DNA of 44,475 nt from Planctomycetia bacterium (GTDB taxonomy: Bacteria; Planctomycetota; Planctomycetia; Planctomycetales; Planctomycetaceae). The translations under genes were made by a program, and so were the position numbers. Below are positions 33,568 through 42,281 of the stretch, piece by piece. The number at the start of each line of letters is the position of its first letter. The first letter of the stretch is position 1. The notes under the pieces are model-generated. The model was not told the DNA's origin, searched no databases, and saw only the letters and a program-made list of their open reading frames with translations. The DNA is taken from positions 1-44,475 of the forward strand of contig JACQFH010000037.1 in NCBI GenBank assembly GCA_016200145.1, written 5' to 3'.

Positions 33568-34119
33568 ATGCTCGTTTCTCTTGGTTCGCTTGTGCTGCCG
33601 ATCGTTCTCTCGGCGGTGGCCCTGTTTTTTGCCAGCTTCCTGTCGTGGATGGTGTTGCAACTGCATAAGGGGGACTGGAAGAAGATCGATCGCGAAGACG
33701 AGTTTCTGGCGGCGGCGGGGCAGTGCCATCTGGCCGAGGGGAGCTACATGTTTCCCGGCTGCAAATCAAACGCCGACATGCAGAGCGAAGACTACAAAAA
33801 GAAGTACGAGGCCGGGCCGCGAGGCGTGATGACGATTCTGCCCAAGGTCAACATGGGTCAGAACCTGGGGCTCACGTTCGCCTACTTCCTCATTGTCTCG
33901 ACGTTATTGGGATACCTGGCGTCGATCTCGATCTCGCCAGGGGCCGAGTTCATGGGCGTATTCCGGTTCGTGTCGACGGCGGCGCTGATGACATTCCTCG
34001 CGGCGATCGTGCAGCACGCGATCTGGTTTCGCAACCGGATCGTGGGGCACGTGGTCGAATCGCTGGCATACGCGGCCATCACGGCGGCGATCTTCGCGGC
34101 GCTCTGGCCCGCGAAGTAG
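33568..34119 (+). CDS. Small integral membrane protein of unknown function
   Basis: The 183-residue protein has four predicted membrane helices: about residues 7-30 (LVLPIVLSAVALFFASFLSW), 100-122 (GLTFAYFLIVSTLLGYLASI), 130-148 (FRFVSTAALMTFLAAIV) and 160-180 (SLAYAAITAAIFAALWPA). The soluble loop between helices 1 and 2 contains two Cys (AAGQCHLAEGSYMFPGCKS), a possible disulfide or metal site. I recognise no family. It is a single gene, convergent with the orphan PSD1 gene. Confidence 0.8.
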   Translation: MLVSLGSLVLPIVLSAVALFFASFLSWMVLQLHKGDWKKIDREDEFLAAAGQCHLAEGSYMFPGCKSNADMQSEDYKKKYEAGPRGVMTILPKVNMGQNLGLTFAYFLIVSTLLGYLASISISPGAEFMGVFRFVSTAALMTFLAAIVQHAIWFRNRIVGHVVESLAYAAITAAIFAALWPAK

Positions 34120-34145
34120 GCAACATCGTTTAACCGCGACCCGAG

Positions 34146-36458
34146 TCAATCCACGTAGATGAACTCGTTGGCGTTCAAGAGCGCGTGGCAGAAGTCGGTG
34201 ATTGCGGCGGCCAGGGGCGGGTCGAGGAACTTCGGGAAGTTCCGCGGCAGGAGCAGCGGCCGGGCGGGATTCCGTTCCAGCGCGATCAGCGACTGCTGCC
34301 GCAGAATGAAGCCCTCGGCGGCGGCAACTTCGTCGTCGGTGGCGCTGCGGCCGAACGCCGCTTCATAGCCTGAGCGAATCAGCCGGGGCAATTCGCCGCG
34401 GGGGTTGTCTGACAGCAGCCTCCCTGCGAATGTCTGGGCAAACTCCAGCACGAGCTCGCTGTTGAGCAGCATCAGGGCCTGCGGCGCGACGGTCGTCTGC
34501 GAGCGTCGGGCGCAGCTTTCATGCATGTCGGGGAGGTCGAACGCTTCCAGCATGGGATAGGGCAGGTTCCGTTTGGCGTGGATGTACACCGATCGGCGCA
34601 CGCGCTCGGCGGGGATCGTCGTCGCCTTCCACGCCTCGCGCTTACTGAAATCGGGAGGCAGCTCCGGAAAGACGCTGGGACCGTGGATCGACGTTTCGAG
34701 CCGGCCGGCGACGGCCAGGAACGAGTCGCGGATGCTCTCGGCGGTGAGTCGATGGCGATCGAAGTGCCAGTACAACCGGTTGCCGGGGTCGACCTCGCGC
34801 CCGCGCGGAGGCGCGATGCCTGGCCCTTCGCGATCGGTCGCCTGGCGGTAGGCGGTCGACAGCAGCAGCAGCCGGTGCAACGACTTGATGCGCCACCCGA
34901 GGGGATAGTCGGCAGGCGAATTCCTGGGATCGTCGCCGGCGGCCGTGGCGACGAAATTCGACGCGAGCCAGTCGAGCAGCTCGGGGTGCGACGGCGGCGC
35001 GGTCTGCGAGCCGAAATCGTTGGCGTTCTCGACCAGGCCGCGTCCGAAATGTCCCTGCCAGACGCGGTTGACGATCACGCGCGGGGTGAGGGGGTTCGAC
35101 GGATCAGCCAGCCAGCGGGCAAGGGCCGTGCGGCGGCCCGACGTTTGGCTGTGCGGCGCATCAACTCGGGCGTCGCTGCCCCCCGTCGGAAACAGAACCG
35201 AGAGAAACCCCGGAGCGACTTCTTCGAGCGGCTTGTCGTACGACCCGGCGGCGAGGCGATGCGTCGGCGGTGGCACAGCCGCCAGCTCGCTGACGATCAT
35301 GCCGGTTTCTTCGGCAGGCGGCTGCGGTTTCTGGCGATCCCATTCTTTCAATTGCCGGCGGAGCTCAGACCGACGCCGCTTCTGCTCGTCGGTGAGGTGA
35401 GAGGAGACAACCTCCTCTTTGATCTCCATCTGCCGTTCCGACCAGAACGCAATCTGCCGCTGGTAGGTGGTACGGTTTTCGGGATCGGTGTCGACGGCGG
35501 CAAGCACGACGGCGGGAAACTTCATGCGGCGGTCGCCGGCGGCTTTGACCCGCGCGTCGTATTCGAGTTGGTGCAATTCGTCGCGCAGCGCCGCCGTGGC
35601 GGCGCGCCAGCCGGCCAGTTGTTCGCGGTACGCGGCCAGTGCGGCGGGTTTCCCGACCGGCGAGCGGTCGTTGCGAACGATTCCGGAGAAAAAGGCCTGC
35701 AAGCGGTAGAAGTCGACCTGCGGCAGCGGGTCGAACTTGTGATCGTGGCACTGGGCGCAGCCGATCGACGCGGCCAGGAACACCGATCCGATGTTGGCCG
35801 TCAGGTCGTTGAGCGCGTCCTGCCGCGCCAGGAGGATGTTCGAGGCATTGCTTTCGTCGGGCCAGAGCAGCGTGTACCCTGTGGCCAGGACGGCGCTGGC
35901 GTCATCGGGAAAGAGCTCGTCGCCGGCAATCTGCTCCAGGACAAAACGGTCGTAGGGCGTGTCGGCGTTGAAGGCGCGAATCACGTAATCGCGATACTTC
36001 CACGAAAGGGGGCGCAGCGGGTCCGCATTGTAGCCAGCCGTTTCGGCATAGCGCACGACGTCGAGCCAGTACCGGCCCCAGTGCTCGCCATAATGCGGGC
36101 TGGCCAGCAGTCGATCGATCAGCCGCTCGTAGGCGTCGGCGGAAGCATCAGCCAGGAACGCGGCCACCTCTTCGGGAGTCGGCGGCAGCCCCAGAAGATC
36201 GAAGGTGGCGCGGCGAATGAGCTCAGTCTTGGTCGCGGGGGGAGAGAACGAGAGCCCCGCCTCTTCGAGCGGCGACAGCACGAACGCATCGACCGGGTTC
36301 CGCACGAGCGCCGATTCGCGAACAGTTGGAACTGAAGGTCGCCGCACGGGCCGATAGGCCCAGTGTCTGTTGACGGTCGTCGTCTCAGCCTTATCACCGG
36401 CGCCGGCGGACGCTGCAACGGCACAGCACAGGACAGCGAAGGTCAATGTGCGGATCAT
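34146..36458 (-). CDS. PSD1 protein (DUF1549/DUF1553) without cytochrome N-domain
   Basis: From ATG 36458 the protein has 770 residues. This start gives a signal peptide (MIRTLTFAVLCCAVAASAGA); the open frame continues 79 codons upstream without coding character. DUF1549 spans about residues 50-260 with the motif GCAQCHDHKFDPLPQ near 228. A charged helical insert (about 290-400) and DUF1553 (about 435-760) follow, the latter ending LLNANEFIYVD. Unlike the other two PSD1 proteins here it lacks a leading cytochrome or Ig domain, and no DUF1501 partner lies downstream. It is probably exported. Confidence 0.92.
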   Translation of the reverse strand: MIRTLTFAVLCCAVAASAGAGDKAETTTVNRHWAYRPVRRPSVPTVRESALVRNPVDAFVLSPLEEAGLSFSPPATKTELIRRATFDLLGLPPTPEEVAAFLADASADAYERLIDRLLASPHYGEHWGRYWLDVVRYAETAGYNADPLRPLSWKYRDYVIRAFNADTPYDRFVLEQIAGDELFPDDASAVLATGYTLLWPDESNASNILLARQDALNDLTANIGSVFLAASIGCAQCHDHKFDPLPQVDFYRLQAFFSGIVRNDRSPVGKPAALAAYREQLAGWRAATAALRDELHQLEYDARVKAAGDRRMKFPAVVLAAVDTDPENRTTYQRQIAFWSERQMEIKEEVVSSHLTDEQKRRRSELRRQLKEWDRQKPQPPAEETGMIVSELAAVPPPTHRLAAGSYDKPLEEVAPGFLSVLFPTGGSDARVDAPHSQTSGRRTALARWLADPSNPLTPRVIVNRVWQGHFGRGLVENANDFGSQTAPPSHPELLDWLASNFVATAAGDDPRNSPADYPLGWRIKSLHRLLLLSTAYRQATDREGPGIAPPRGREVDPGNRLYWHFDRHRLTAESIRDSFLAVAGRLETSIHGPSVFPELPPDFSKREAWKATTIPAERVRRSVYIHAKRNLPYPMLEAFDLPDMHESCARRSQTTVAPQALMLLNSELVLEFAQTFAGRLLSDNPRGELPRLIRSGYEAAFGRSATDDEVAAAEGFILRQQSLIALERNPARPLLLPRNFPKFLDPPLAAAITDFCHALLNANEFIYVD

Positions 36459-37156
36459 GCGGAGGGACGCAGGCAATCGAGGCGATGCTGGATTGTCGAG
36501 AACCGGGTTCACACGGAGTCTGATTATAACCGCCCACCGGAGAGGACGCGACAGGTCGGTGGGGTGCAGCCGCAATTGGTCACTTGCGCTGGAGCATCCA
36601 GATCGCATCAGGCATGGTGCCGCGTTCAATTGCAAATCTCTCTCGAGCGTCGAACGCTGCGATTCCATACCACCAGACCCAAAGACCGTCAGCACCGAGG
36701 CATGAATACCACTGGAGGAAACTGACGACGACGTGCGCGTTCCGTGGCATCGCGAACATTTACGTCAGGGGGCGATCGAACTGATCGACGCGGCGCTTGT
36801 GGGTCCGTGGGATTTGACTACACGTGAGACTCCAACAAACCGGTCCAAAGCTCGTCCATGCGCCCATCATACCCCAGGTAAAGCGGGGGCAGGAAACGCC
36901 CAACATCGAACATTATGACGTAGACTTGAATCAGAAGCTTTGTCGCCGACGCAGTTTTGCAGGTCACCCGGCCCGGATTTGCTTGTATACGTCCGTTCAT
37001 TCCACGAGTCGTTTGCTTCGAAGATTTCCGCCCTACCCGGGAAAACGGGGCGCTGTCCAGATTTTTTGAGCAACTTTCGTCCGGTCGAGTCGATAATTTC
37101 CTGGATTGGCCTTACAATCGTCCCAGCGGGCGATTTCGGCGGGGGGGGATTTTTTG
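36459..37156. other. Large intergenic region with no supported gene
   Basis: The 698-nt divergent region between the orphan PSD1 and the sedolisin genes contains only short, low-quality frames. A G8 run (37141-37148) lies just before the sedolisin start and may serve as its ribosome-binding region. I see no convincing RNA gene or repeat. Confidence 0.5.
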
Positions 37157-40100
37157 ATGAGAATCCGGAGCTGGATTCGCGCCGCGGCATCGCGCGCCAA
37201 GGCACCTGCATCAAAGCGGCGAACGCAGAAACGCATCGCCACGATTTCCATCGTCGCAGCGGAAATCGAATCGCTTGAGGTGCGAGTCGTGCTCTCGACC
37301 GGCACGACGGGGGCGTTCACCGTCGGCAGCCTGGTCCGCCACGACGGCGGCCAGGAGGGGTTCAATCCGCAGGGGACGGCAGGTCCCCGAGGTTACACGC
37401 CGGCGCAGATCCGGCATGCCTACGGGTTCGACCAGATCACCTTTGGCGGCATTCCGGGCGACGGCGCGGGAACGACGATCGCGATCGTCAATGCGTATGA
37501 CGATCCAAATATCGCGAACGACCTGCACCAGTTCGACCTGGCGTACGGTCTTCCCGATCCGCCGAGCTTCATCAAGATCAATCAGAATGGCAGCACGACC
37601 AATCTGCCCGCCCCGGACGCCGGCTGGATCACCGAGATCGCGCTCGACGTAGAATGGGCGCACGCCATCGCGCCGAAGGCCAACATTGTGCTCGTCGAAT
37701 CCACCACCAGCAGCTACTCCGACATGTATACGGCCGTCAACACGGCCCGGAATTATCCGGGCGTGAGCGTCGTGTCGATGAGCTGGGGGAGCTCGGAGTA
37801 CTCCAGCGAGCGGTTCGACGACAGGACGTTTACAACACCCAACGGGCATGGGGGAGTCACGTTCGTCACGGCTTCGGGTGACGACGGAGCGCCGACGTCA
37901 TATCCTTCGGCCTCGCCGAACGTTTTGAGCGTGGGAGGAACCACGCTGCGGCTCGATTCCAGCGGCAACTGGACCAGCGAGTCAGGCTGGAGCGGCAGCG
38001 GCGGAGGCGTCAGTCGCTATGAAAGCCAGCCTTCGTACCAGAAAGGCGTCGTCACCCAGAGCACGACGTATCGCGCCGATCCCGACGTGGCGTACGACTC
38101 GGATCCCAGCACGGGGTTCGGGGTTTACGATTCCTACAACAACGGCACGGCCACGCCCTGGGGGCAATGGGGTGGGACGAGTGACGCGGCACCGCAGTGG
38201 TCGGCCCTGATCGCCATCGCGAACCAGGGGCGTGCACTGTCTGGCAAAGGCGCGCTCGACGGCGTCAGCCAGACGCTGCCGATGCTGTATTCGATGTCAT
38301 CGAGCAACTTCCGCGACATCACAACCGGCGGCAGCACCGGCTCTCCGGCCTATTCGGCCACCGCCGGTTACGATCTCGTCACCGGGCGGGGCAGTCCCTA
38401 TGCGAACCTCGTGGTCCGCGACCTGGTCGGGTTGCCTCCCGGGCCGACGCTGACGTCGATCGCGACGCTGGGGACGGCTTACCCGCAAACGCCGTTCGGA
38501 ATCACCTACGCGACGCTGCTGGGCGCGTCGAACGCCGCCACATCGAACGGGCAGCCGGTGCAGTTCCGGGTGAACAGCCTGCAGAATGGCACGCTGTCGA
38601 TCGTGCACAATTTCACAACGACGGCGGTCGTCGCCAGCCCGACGAGCGGCACACTGTTTGGTGCAGGTGACACGCTGATCTGGACAGGCCCGGCAGGGCT
38701 GACGGGAAGCGCCGTGAGCGCTTTCTCGGTGACGGCGTTCGACGGAACGTCGAATTCGGCGTCGGCAGTGACCGTCAAAATCAATGTCTCTGCGCTGGGG
38801 ACGCAATTCAGTCTGTCGGGGGCGTGGACTGTCGTCAGCTCGTCGGGCGCAACGCTGGGACTGGGCAGCATCACCCAGACCGGCGGTAACCTGTCGCTGG
38901 TCAACGTCGGCGGCGCGACAGCTTCGGCGCAATACACGGCGCTCGACCAGATCACCTCCACAAATCTCGACGGGTCAGGCACCGTCGTCGGGCAAATCGA
39001 CACGACGACGTCTGACCAGGGACGCATCACATGGTCGAACGGAACGACATGGCTGAGAATTTCGCTGGGGGGCCAGTACGCCGTGACCACTCCCGGCAGC
39101 AGCACTGTGGCGCTGGGCTCGATCACGCAGAACGGCACGTCCCTGACCTTCGCCAACGGCGCCAGTTCCTTCGCTGCGACCATCACGAACCCCACTCAGA
39201 TGAATGTGACGGGGCAGGCCGGGGGCGCGACGTTCGGCGACGGCCAGATCGTGTTCGCCGGTAGCGGCCAGGTCTGGAAGAAGCTCGACCTCGCCACCGA
39301 TTACACGAATCCGTCGGGGGCGGCCACCCGCGTGATCCAGAACGGTACAACGTCGGTGGTCTTCGTCAATAAATTTGGTGGCACGTCTCCCGGGTACTGG
39401 ATCAACGCCACGCAGCTCTTCGCCACCGGTTGGAATCAGACGGTGACGACGTCCGCGGGCGCCTTGATCTGGCAAGACGGCACGGTCTGGAACGAGAACG
39501 TCGTGCTGAACGGCGTTGTCGATGGGGCCGGGGCCGCCACGATCACGGCCAGGTCGGCGCGCGTCGTCGTGAATGACTACGTCAACGGCGCCGGATTGCC
39601 CGTGCACCTGGTGCTCACAGGAACTTCTTCTCTGCTGTTCATCGACAGCCTGGGGCACATGGCGGCGGGCGCCTGGACAAGCCCGACGCAGGCTGCGTCG
39701 AATGATTATCCGGGCGACGTGGCAACGCTCAACGGCAGCATCATCGTCTGGTCGAGCGGCGTCGTCTGGACGCCGGTGAGCACCACGTCGGCACCCGTGA
39801 CGGTGACCGATTACACGAATCAGGTCGGCGTTCCCGTACACGCGATCACGAATTCAACGTCAGACATTGCATTCGTTGACGGCCAGGGTCGGCTGGCGGT
39901 GGGCCAATGGCTGAGCGCCACGCAGGCCGCGGCCGATGCCTACCCGGGCGACAAAGCGACATTCGGCTCGAATCTGGTCGTGTGGGACGACGGCGCCGTG
40001 TGGACGAAGGCAACGAGTGTGCCGTTCGTCATGACGTTTACCGATGCCAACGGGAACCAGTCGCACGTGAAGTTCCTCAACCAGACGACGCTGATCGGGC

Positions 40101-40234
40101 TCGACGGCGCTCTGCAGGGGGCCACCGGCACGCGCCAGAACGGCAAGATCACCTGGTCGAACGGCAGCGCCTGGAGCCGATTCGACTTCAACGCCCTCAA
40201 TGCCCTGTTCCAGATGGCCGCCGGGTATCCCTGA
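37157..40234 (+). CDS. Secreted sedolisin-type peptidase (S53) with C-terminal beta repeats
   Basis: From ATG 37157 the protein has 1025 residues; the frame also has an upstream ATG at 37106. The N-terminus carries the planctomycete secretion-type motif ESLEVRVVLS near residue 36. The S53 domain (about 60-430) has the complete sedolisin set: Glu160 and Asp164 in ITEIALDVEWA, Asp242 in ASGDDGA and Ser342 in GGTSDAAP. The C-terminal 570 residues are beta-rich and low in charge. They include an Ig-like segment (about 440-550) and repeats ending in IVWSSGVVWT-like strands, with at least three long copies beginning DYTN or DYVN (about 715-955). Such tails usually bind the cell surface or a polymer. 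It should be an acid-active extracellular endopeptidase. The G8 run before the start may vary in length. Confidence 0.9.
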   Translation: MRIRSWIRAAASRAKAPASKRRTQKRIATISIVAAEIESLEVRVVLSTGTTGAFTVGSLVRHDGGQEGFNPQGTAGPRGYTPAQIRHAYGFDQITFGGIPGDGAGTTIAIVNAYDDPNIANDLHQFDLAYGLPDPPSFIKINQNGSTTNLPAPDAGWITEIALDVEWAHAIAPKANIVLVESTTSSYSDMYTAVNTARNYPGVSVVSMSWGSSEYSSERFDDRTFTTPNGHGGVTFVTASGDDGAPTSYPSASPNVLSVGGTTLRLDSSGNWTSESGWSGSGGGVSRYESQPSYQKGVVTQSTTYRADPDVAYDSDPSTGFGVYDSYNNGTATPWGQWGGTSDAAPQWSALIAIANQGRALSGKGALDGVSQTLPMLYSMSSSNFRDITTGGSTGSPAYSATAGYDLVTGRGSPYANLVVRDLVGLPPGPTLTSIATLGTAYPQTPFGITYATLLGASNAATSNGQPVQFRVNSLQNGTLSIVHNFTTTAVVASPTSGTLFGAGDTLIWTGPAGLTGSAVSAFSVTAFDGTSNSASAVTVKINVSALGTQFSLSGAWTVVSSSGATLGLGSITQTGGNLSLVNVGGATASAQYTALDQITSTNLDGSGTVVGQIDTTTSDQGRITWSNGTTWLRISLGGQYAVTTPGSSTVALGSITQNGTSLTFANGASSFAATITNPTQMNVTGQAGGATFGDGQIVFAGSGQVWKKLDLATDYTNPSGAATRVIQNGTTSVVFVNKFGGTSPGYWINATQLFATGWNQTVTTSAGALIWQDGTVWNENVVLNGVVDGAGAATITARSARVVVNDYVNGAGLPVHLVLTGTSSLLFIDSLGHMAAGAWTSPTQAASNDYPGDVATLNGSIIVWSSGVVWTPVSTTSAPVTVTDYTNQVGVPVHAITNSTSDIAFVDGQGRLAVGQWLSATQAAADAYPGDKATFGSNLVVWDDGAVWTKATSVPFVMTFTDANGNQSHVKFLNQTTLIGLDGALQGATGTRQNGKITWSNGSAWSRFDFNALNALFQMAAGYP

Positions 40235-40343
40235 TACTAACCGCAGCGCAAGCGAGGCAGTGCGTCAACTCGTCCTTGCTTGCGGGAATGGTGCCATTCG
40301 CGTCCGGATCGCCTTTTCAGGCCGGCGCGACGAGGTCGAGCGA

Positions 40344-41456
40344 TCACTTGTCAGCGGCTTTGGCGACGGCTTCGGCAACGGCTCGTTCGAGCTCGGCGTC
40401 GTCGGCAGGGTCGCGCTGCAGGATCTTGCCTTGCGCGTCGATCAGAATGACCGTTGGAAAATCGGAAATGTTCCAGCGGGAAACGATGGGCCCGTCGTCG
40501 CCGTCGGAGAATGAGGGCCAGGTCATTTTCTGCTCTTTCATCACGGCGGCCGCCTTTTTCTTCTGATCTCCACAATTGACGCCGACGACGGTGAACGGCC
40601 GGCCGGAAAATTTTTCCATCAGCATCCGCTCGAACGGGACTTTGGCCATGCAAGGTTGGCACCAGGTTCCCCAGAAGACGAGCAACACGACTTTGCCCCG
40701 AAAACCGCTGAGCTTGAGGGGCTTGCCCGCCACGTCGTCGCCGGCCAGCTCGGGAATCATTTTCCCGGGGCGCAAATTCTGAATCTCGAAGATTGCGCCC
40801 GCGGCGAGCTGTTTGAGGGTCTTCTCTTCGTCGTCGGGCTGAATGTCGCCGTACTCTTTGCGGACGCGCTCGAGCAGCGATTCGATCGCCCCTTGCCGTT
40901 TGGCGTCGTCGGTTCCGCCGAGTCGCTTCGCGCGTCTCCGCGCCAGATGATACAACCCGAGACCGCGGATTTCGCGGGTTTCCCCTTTTTCACCCAGCCG
41001 CTCCAGCAGCGATTCGGCCCGTTCCGATGGACACGCCGCGAGGACGGGAAACGCCGTTTTCAGCCGCGGCGATTTGACGTGGTGTTTTTCGAACAGCGCG
41101 AGGGCCTCGTCGAGCACGGCGAGCGCATCGGGCGCGTCGAGGTTTTCGACGATCCAGACCAGTGCGTCGAACGACGTGCCGTCGGCCGGCGCTTCTTTGA
41201 CCAGCGCCAGGATCTGCTTGCCGAAATCCAGGTCCGAGGGTTTTTTCTTTTCGGCCGTGGCCCGTTCAGCGTCGGTTTTCGCGCTTTCCAGCGATTTGAA
41301 ATAGGCCGTGTATTGCTTTTCAAATTCCCCGGTAATGGCCAGGAAGCGGCCGCCGCGGCTTTGTTTCTGAAATACGTTTTCAGCCGCTCCGAGACGACCC
41401 GTCAGGGCGACCGCTGTCGCCAGCAGGCTGAACATTATTGTGGGCAGATGTGTCAT
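40344..41456 (-). CDS. TlpA-like thioredoxin-fold protein, exported
   Basis: The 370-residue protein begins with a signal peptide (IMFSLLATAVALTGRLGA). Residues about 30-225 are helical and charged, without a recognised domain. The C-terminal part (about 230-365) is a TlpA/AhpC-type thioredoxin domain with the active site FWGTWCQPCMA (Cys266 and Cys269) and the cis-proline segment FPTVILIDAQGKI near 340. It should act as a periplasmic thiol-disulfide reductase, for example in cytochrome c maturation or in repair of exported proteins. The gene is convergent with the sedolisin gene. Confidence 0.92.
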   Translation of the reverse strand: MTHLPTIMFSLLATAVALTGRLGAAENVFQKQSRGGRFLAITGEFEKQYTAYFKSLESAKTDAERATAEKKKPSDLDFGKQILALVKEAPADGTSFDALVWIVENLDAPDALAVLDEALALFEKHHVKSPRLKTAFPVLAACPSERAESLLERLGEKGETREIRGLGLYHLARRRAKRLGGTDDAKRQGAIESLLERVRKEYGDIQPDDEEKTLKQLAAGAIFEIQNLRPGKMIPELAGDDVAGKPLKLSGFRGKVVLLVFWGTWCQPCMAKVPFERMLMEKFSGRPFTVVGVNCGDQKKKAAAVMKEQKMTWPSFSDGDDGPIVSRWNISDFPTVILIDAQGKILQRDPADDAELERAVAEAVAKAADK

Positions 41457-41650
41457 ACGGGGCGTCTCACAAAAAGGTCAATCATTCGTGCATTGTCACG
41501 CGACCGCGGCGTATGTTTTTCAATACAATTCCAGGGCGAGGTTGTCCAGATTTGTCTTGCCCGCTGTATCCGAACTCGCCAGAGTTCGGGAAAACGCCGG
41601 TAACGGGGAGGACAAGTGCGGAATAGGAACCTTTCAAGGATCGTTGTCCC

Positions 41651-42271
41651 ATGTATGTACCCGCCGCGTTTGCCCAGACCGATCTGCCGACGCTCTACGA
41701 CTTCATGGAACGGCACTCCTTCGCCCTGTTTGTGACAGACGTTGGCGGAGCTCCGTACGCGACGCACCTGCCGTTTCTGCTCGATCGATCGGCGGGCCCG
41801 CAGGGGACGCTCGTGGGCCACGTCGCCCGCGCCAACCCGCAGTGGACCGAGGCGGCCGGGCAGACGGCACTGGCGATTTTCTCGGGGCCGCACGCCTACG
41901 TTTCGCCGTCTTGGTACGAGGCTGAGAACGTCGTCCCGACGTGGAACTACATCGCCGTCCACGTTTACGGCCGCGTGCAGGTGATTGAAGACGCCGATCG
42001 CCTGCTGGCGATTGTCGGAACGATGGTAACAGAATACGAACAAGCGCTGCCGCACCCGTGGGCGGTGGGCGACCGGAATACGTTTATCGACCGCATGCTG
42101 TCGCAGATCGTGGGTTTTCGGATCGAGATCGAGCGGATCGAAGGCAAGTGGAAGCTGAACCAGAACCACCCCCCCGATCGCCGCGAAAAGGTGATGTGCA
42201 GGCTTCGCGAAATCGGCGGCGAGAATGCCGAAGGAATCGCGCGAGCAATGGAAGACAATCGCGGTCGGTGA
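41651..42271 (+). CDS. PaiB-like FMN-binding protein
   Basis: The 206-residue protein matches the PaiB family in order and length: MYVPAAFAQTDLPTLYDFM at the start, FALFVTDVGGAPYATHLPFLL near 25, GHVARANPQW near 55, SPSWYEAENVVPTWNYIAVHVYG near 85, and a C-terminal KLNQNHPPDRREKVM segment. The fold is a split beta-barrel that binds FMN. In Bacillus PaiB is described as a repressor-like negative regulator, but many homologues lack a known DNA target, so a regulatory role here is only a possibility. The gene is cytosolic and convergent with the transglutaminase gene, with a 10-nt gap. Confidence 0.92.
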   Translation: MYVPAAFAQTDLPTLYDFMERHSFALFVTDVGGAPYATHLPFLLDRSAGPQGTLVGHVARANPQWTEAAGQTALAIFSGPHAYVSPSWYEAENVVPTWNYIAVHVYGRVQVIEDADRLLAIVGTMVTEYEQALPHPWAVGDRNTFIDRMLSQIVGFRIEIERIEGKWKLNQNHPPDRREKVMCRLREIGGENAEGIARAMEDNRGR

Positions 42272-42281
42272 TTTGACAGAA

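Noticed and set aside
36818-37069. Small frames in the region upstream of the sedolisin gene
   Set aside because: Both strands have short frames without ribosome-binding sites or recognisable motifs; the region is treated as intergenic.
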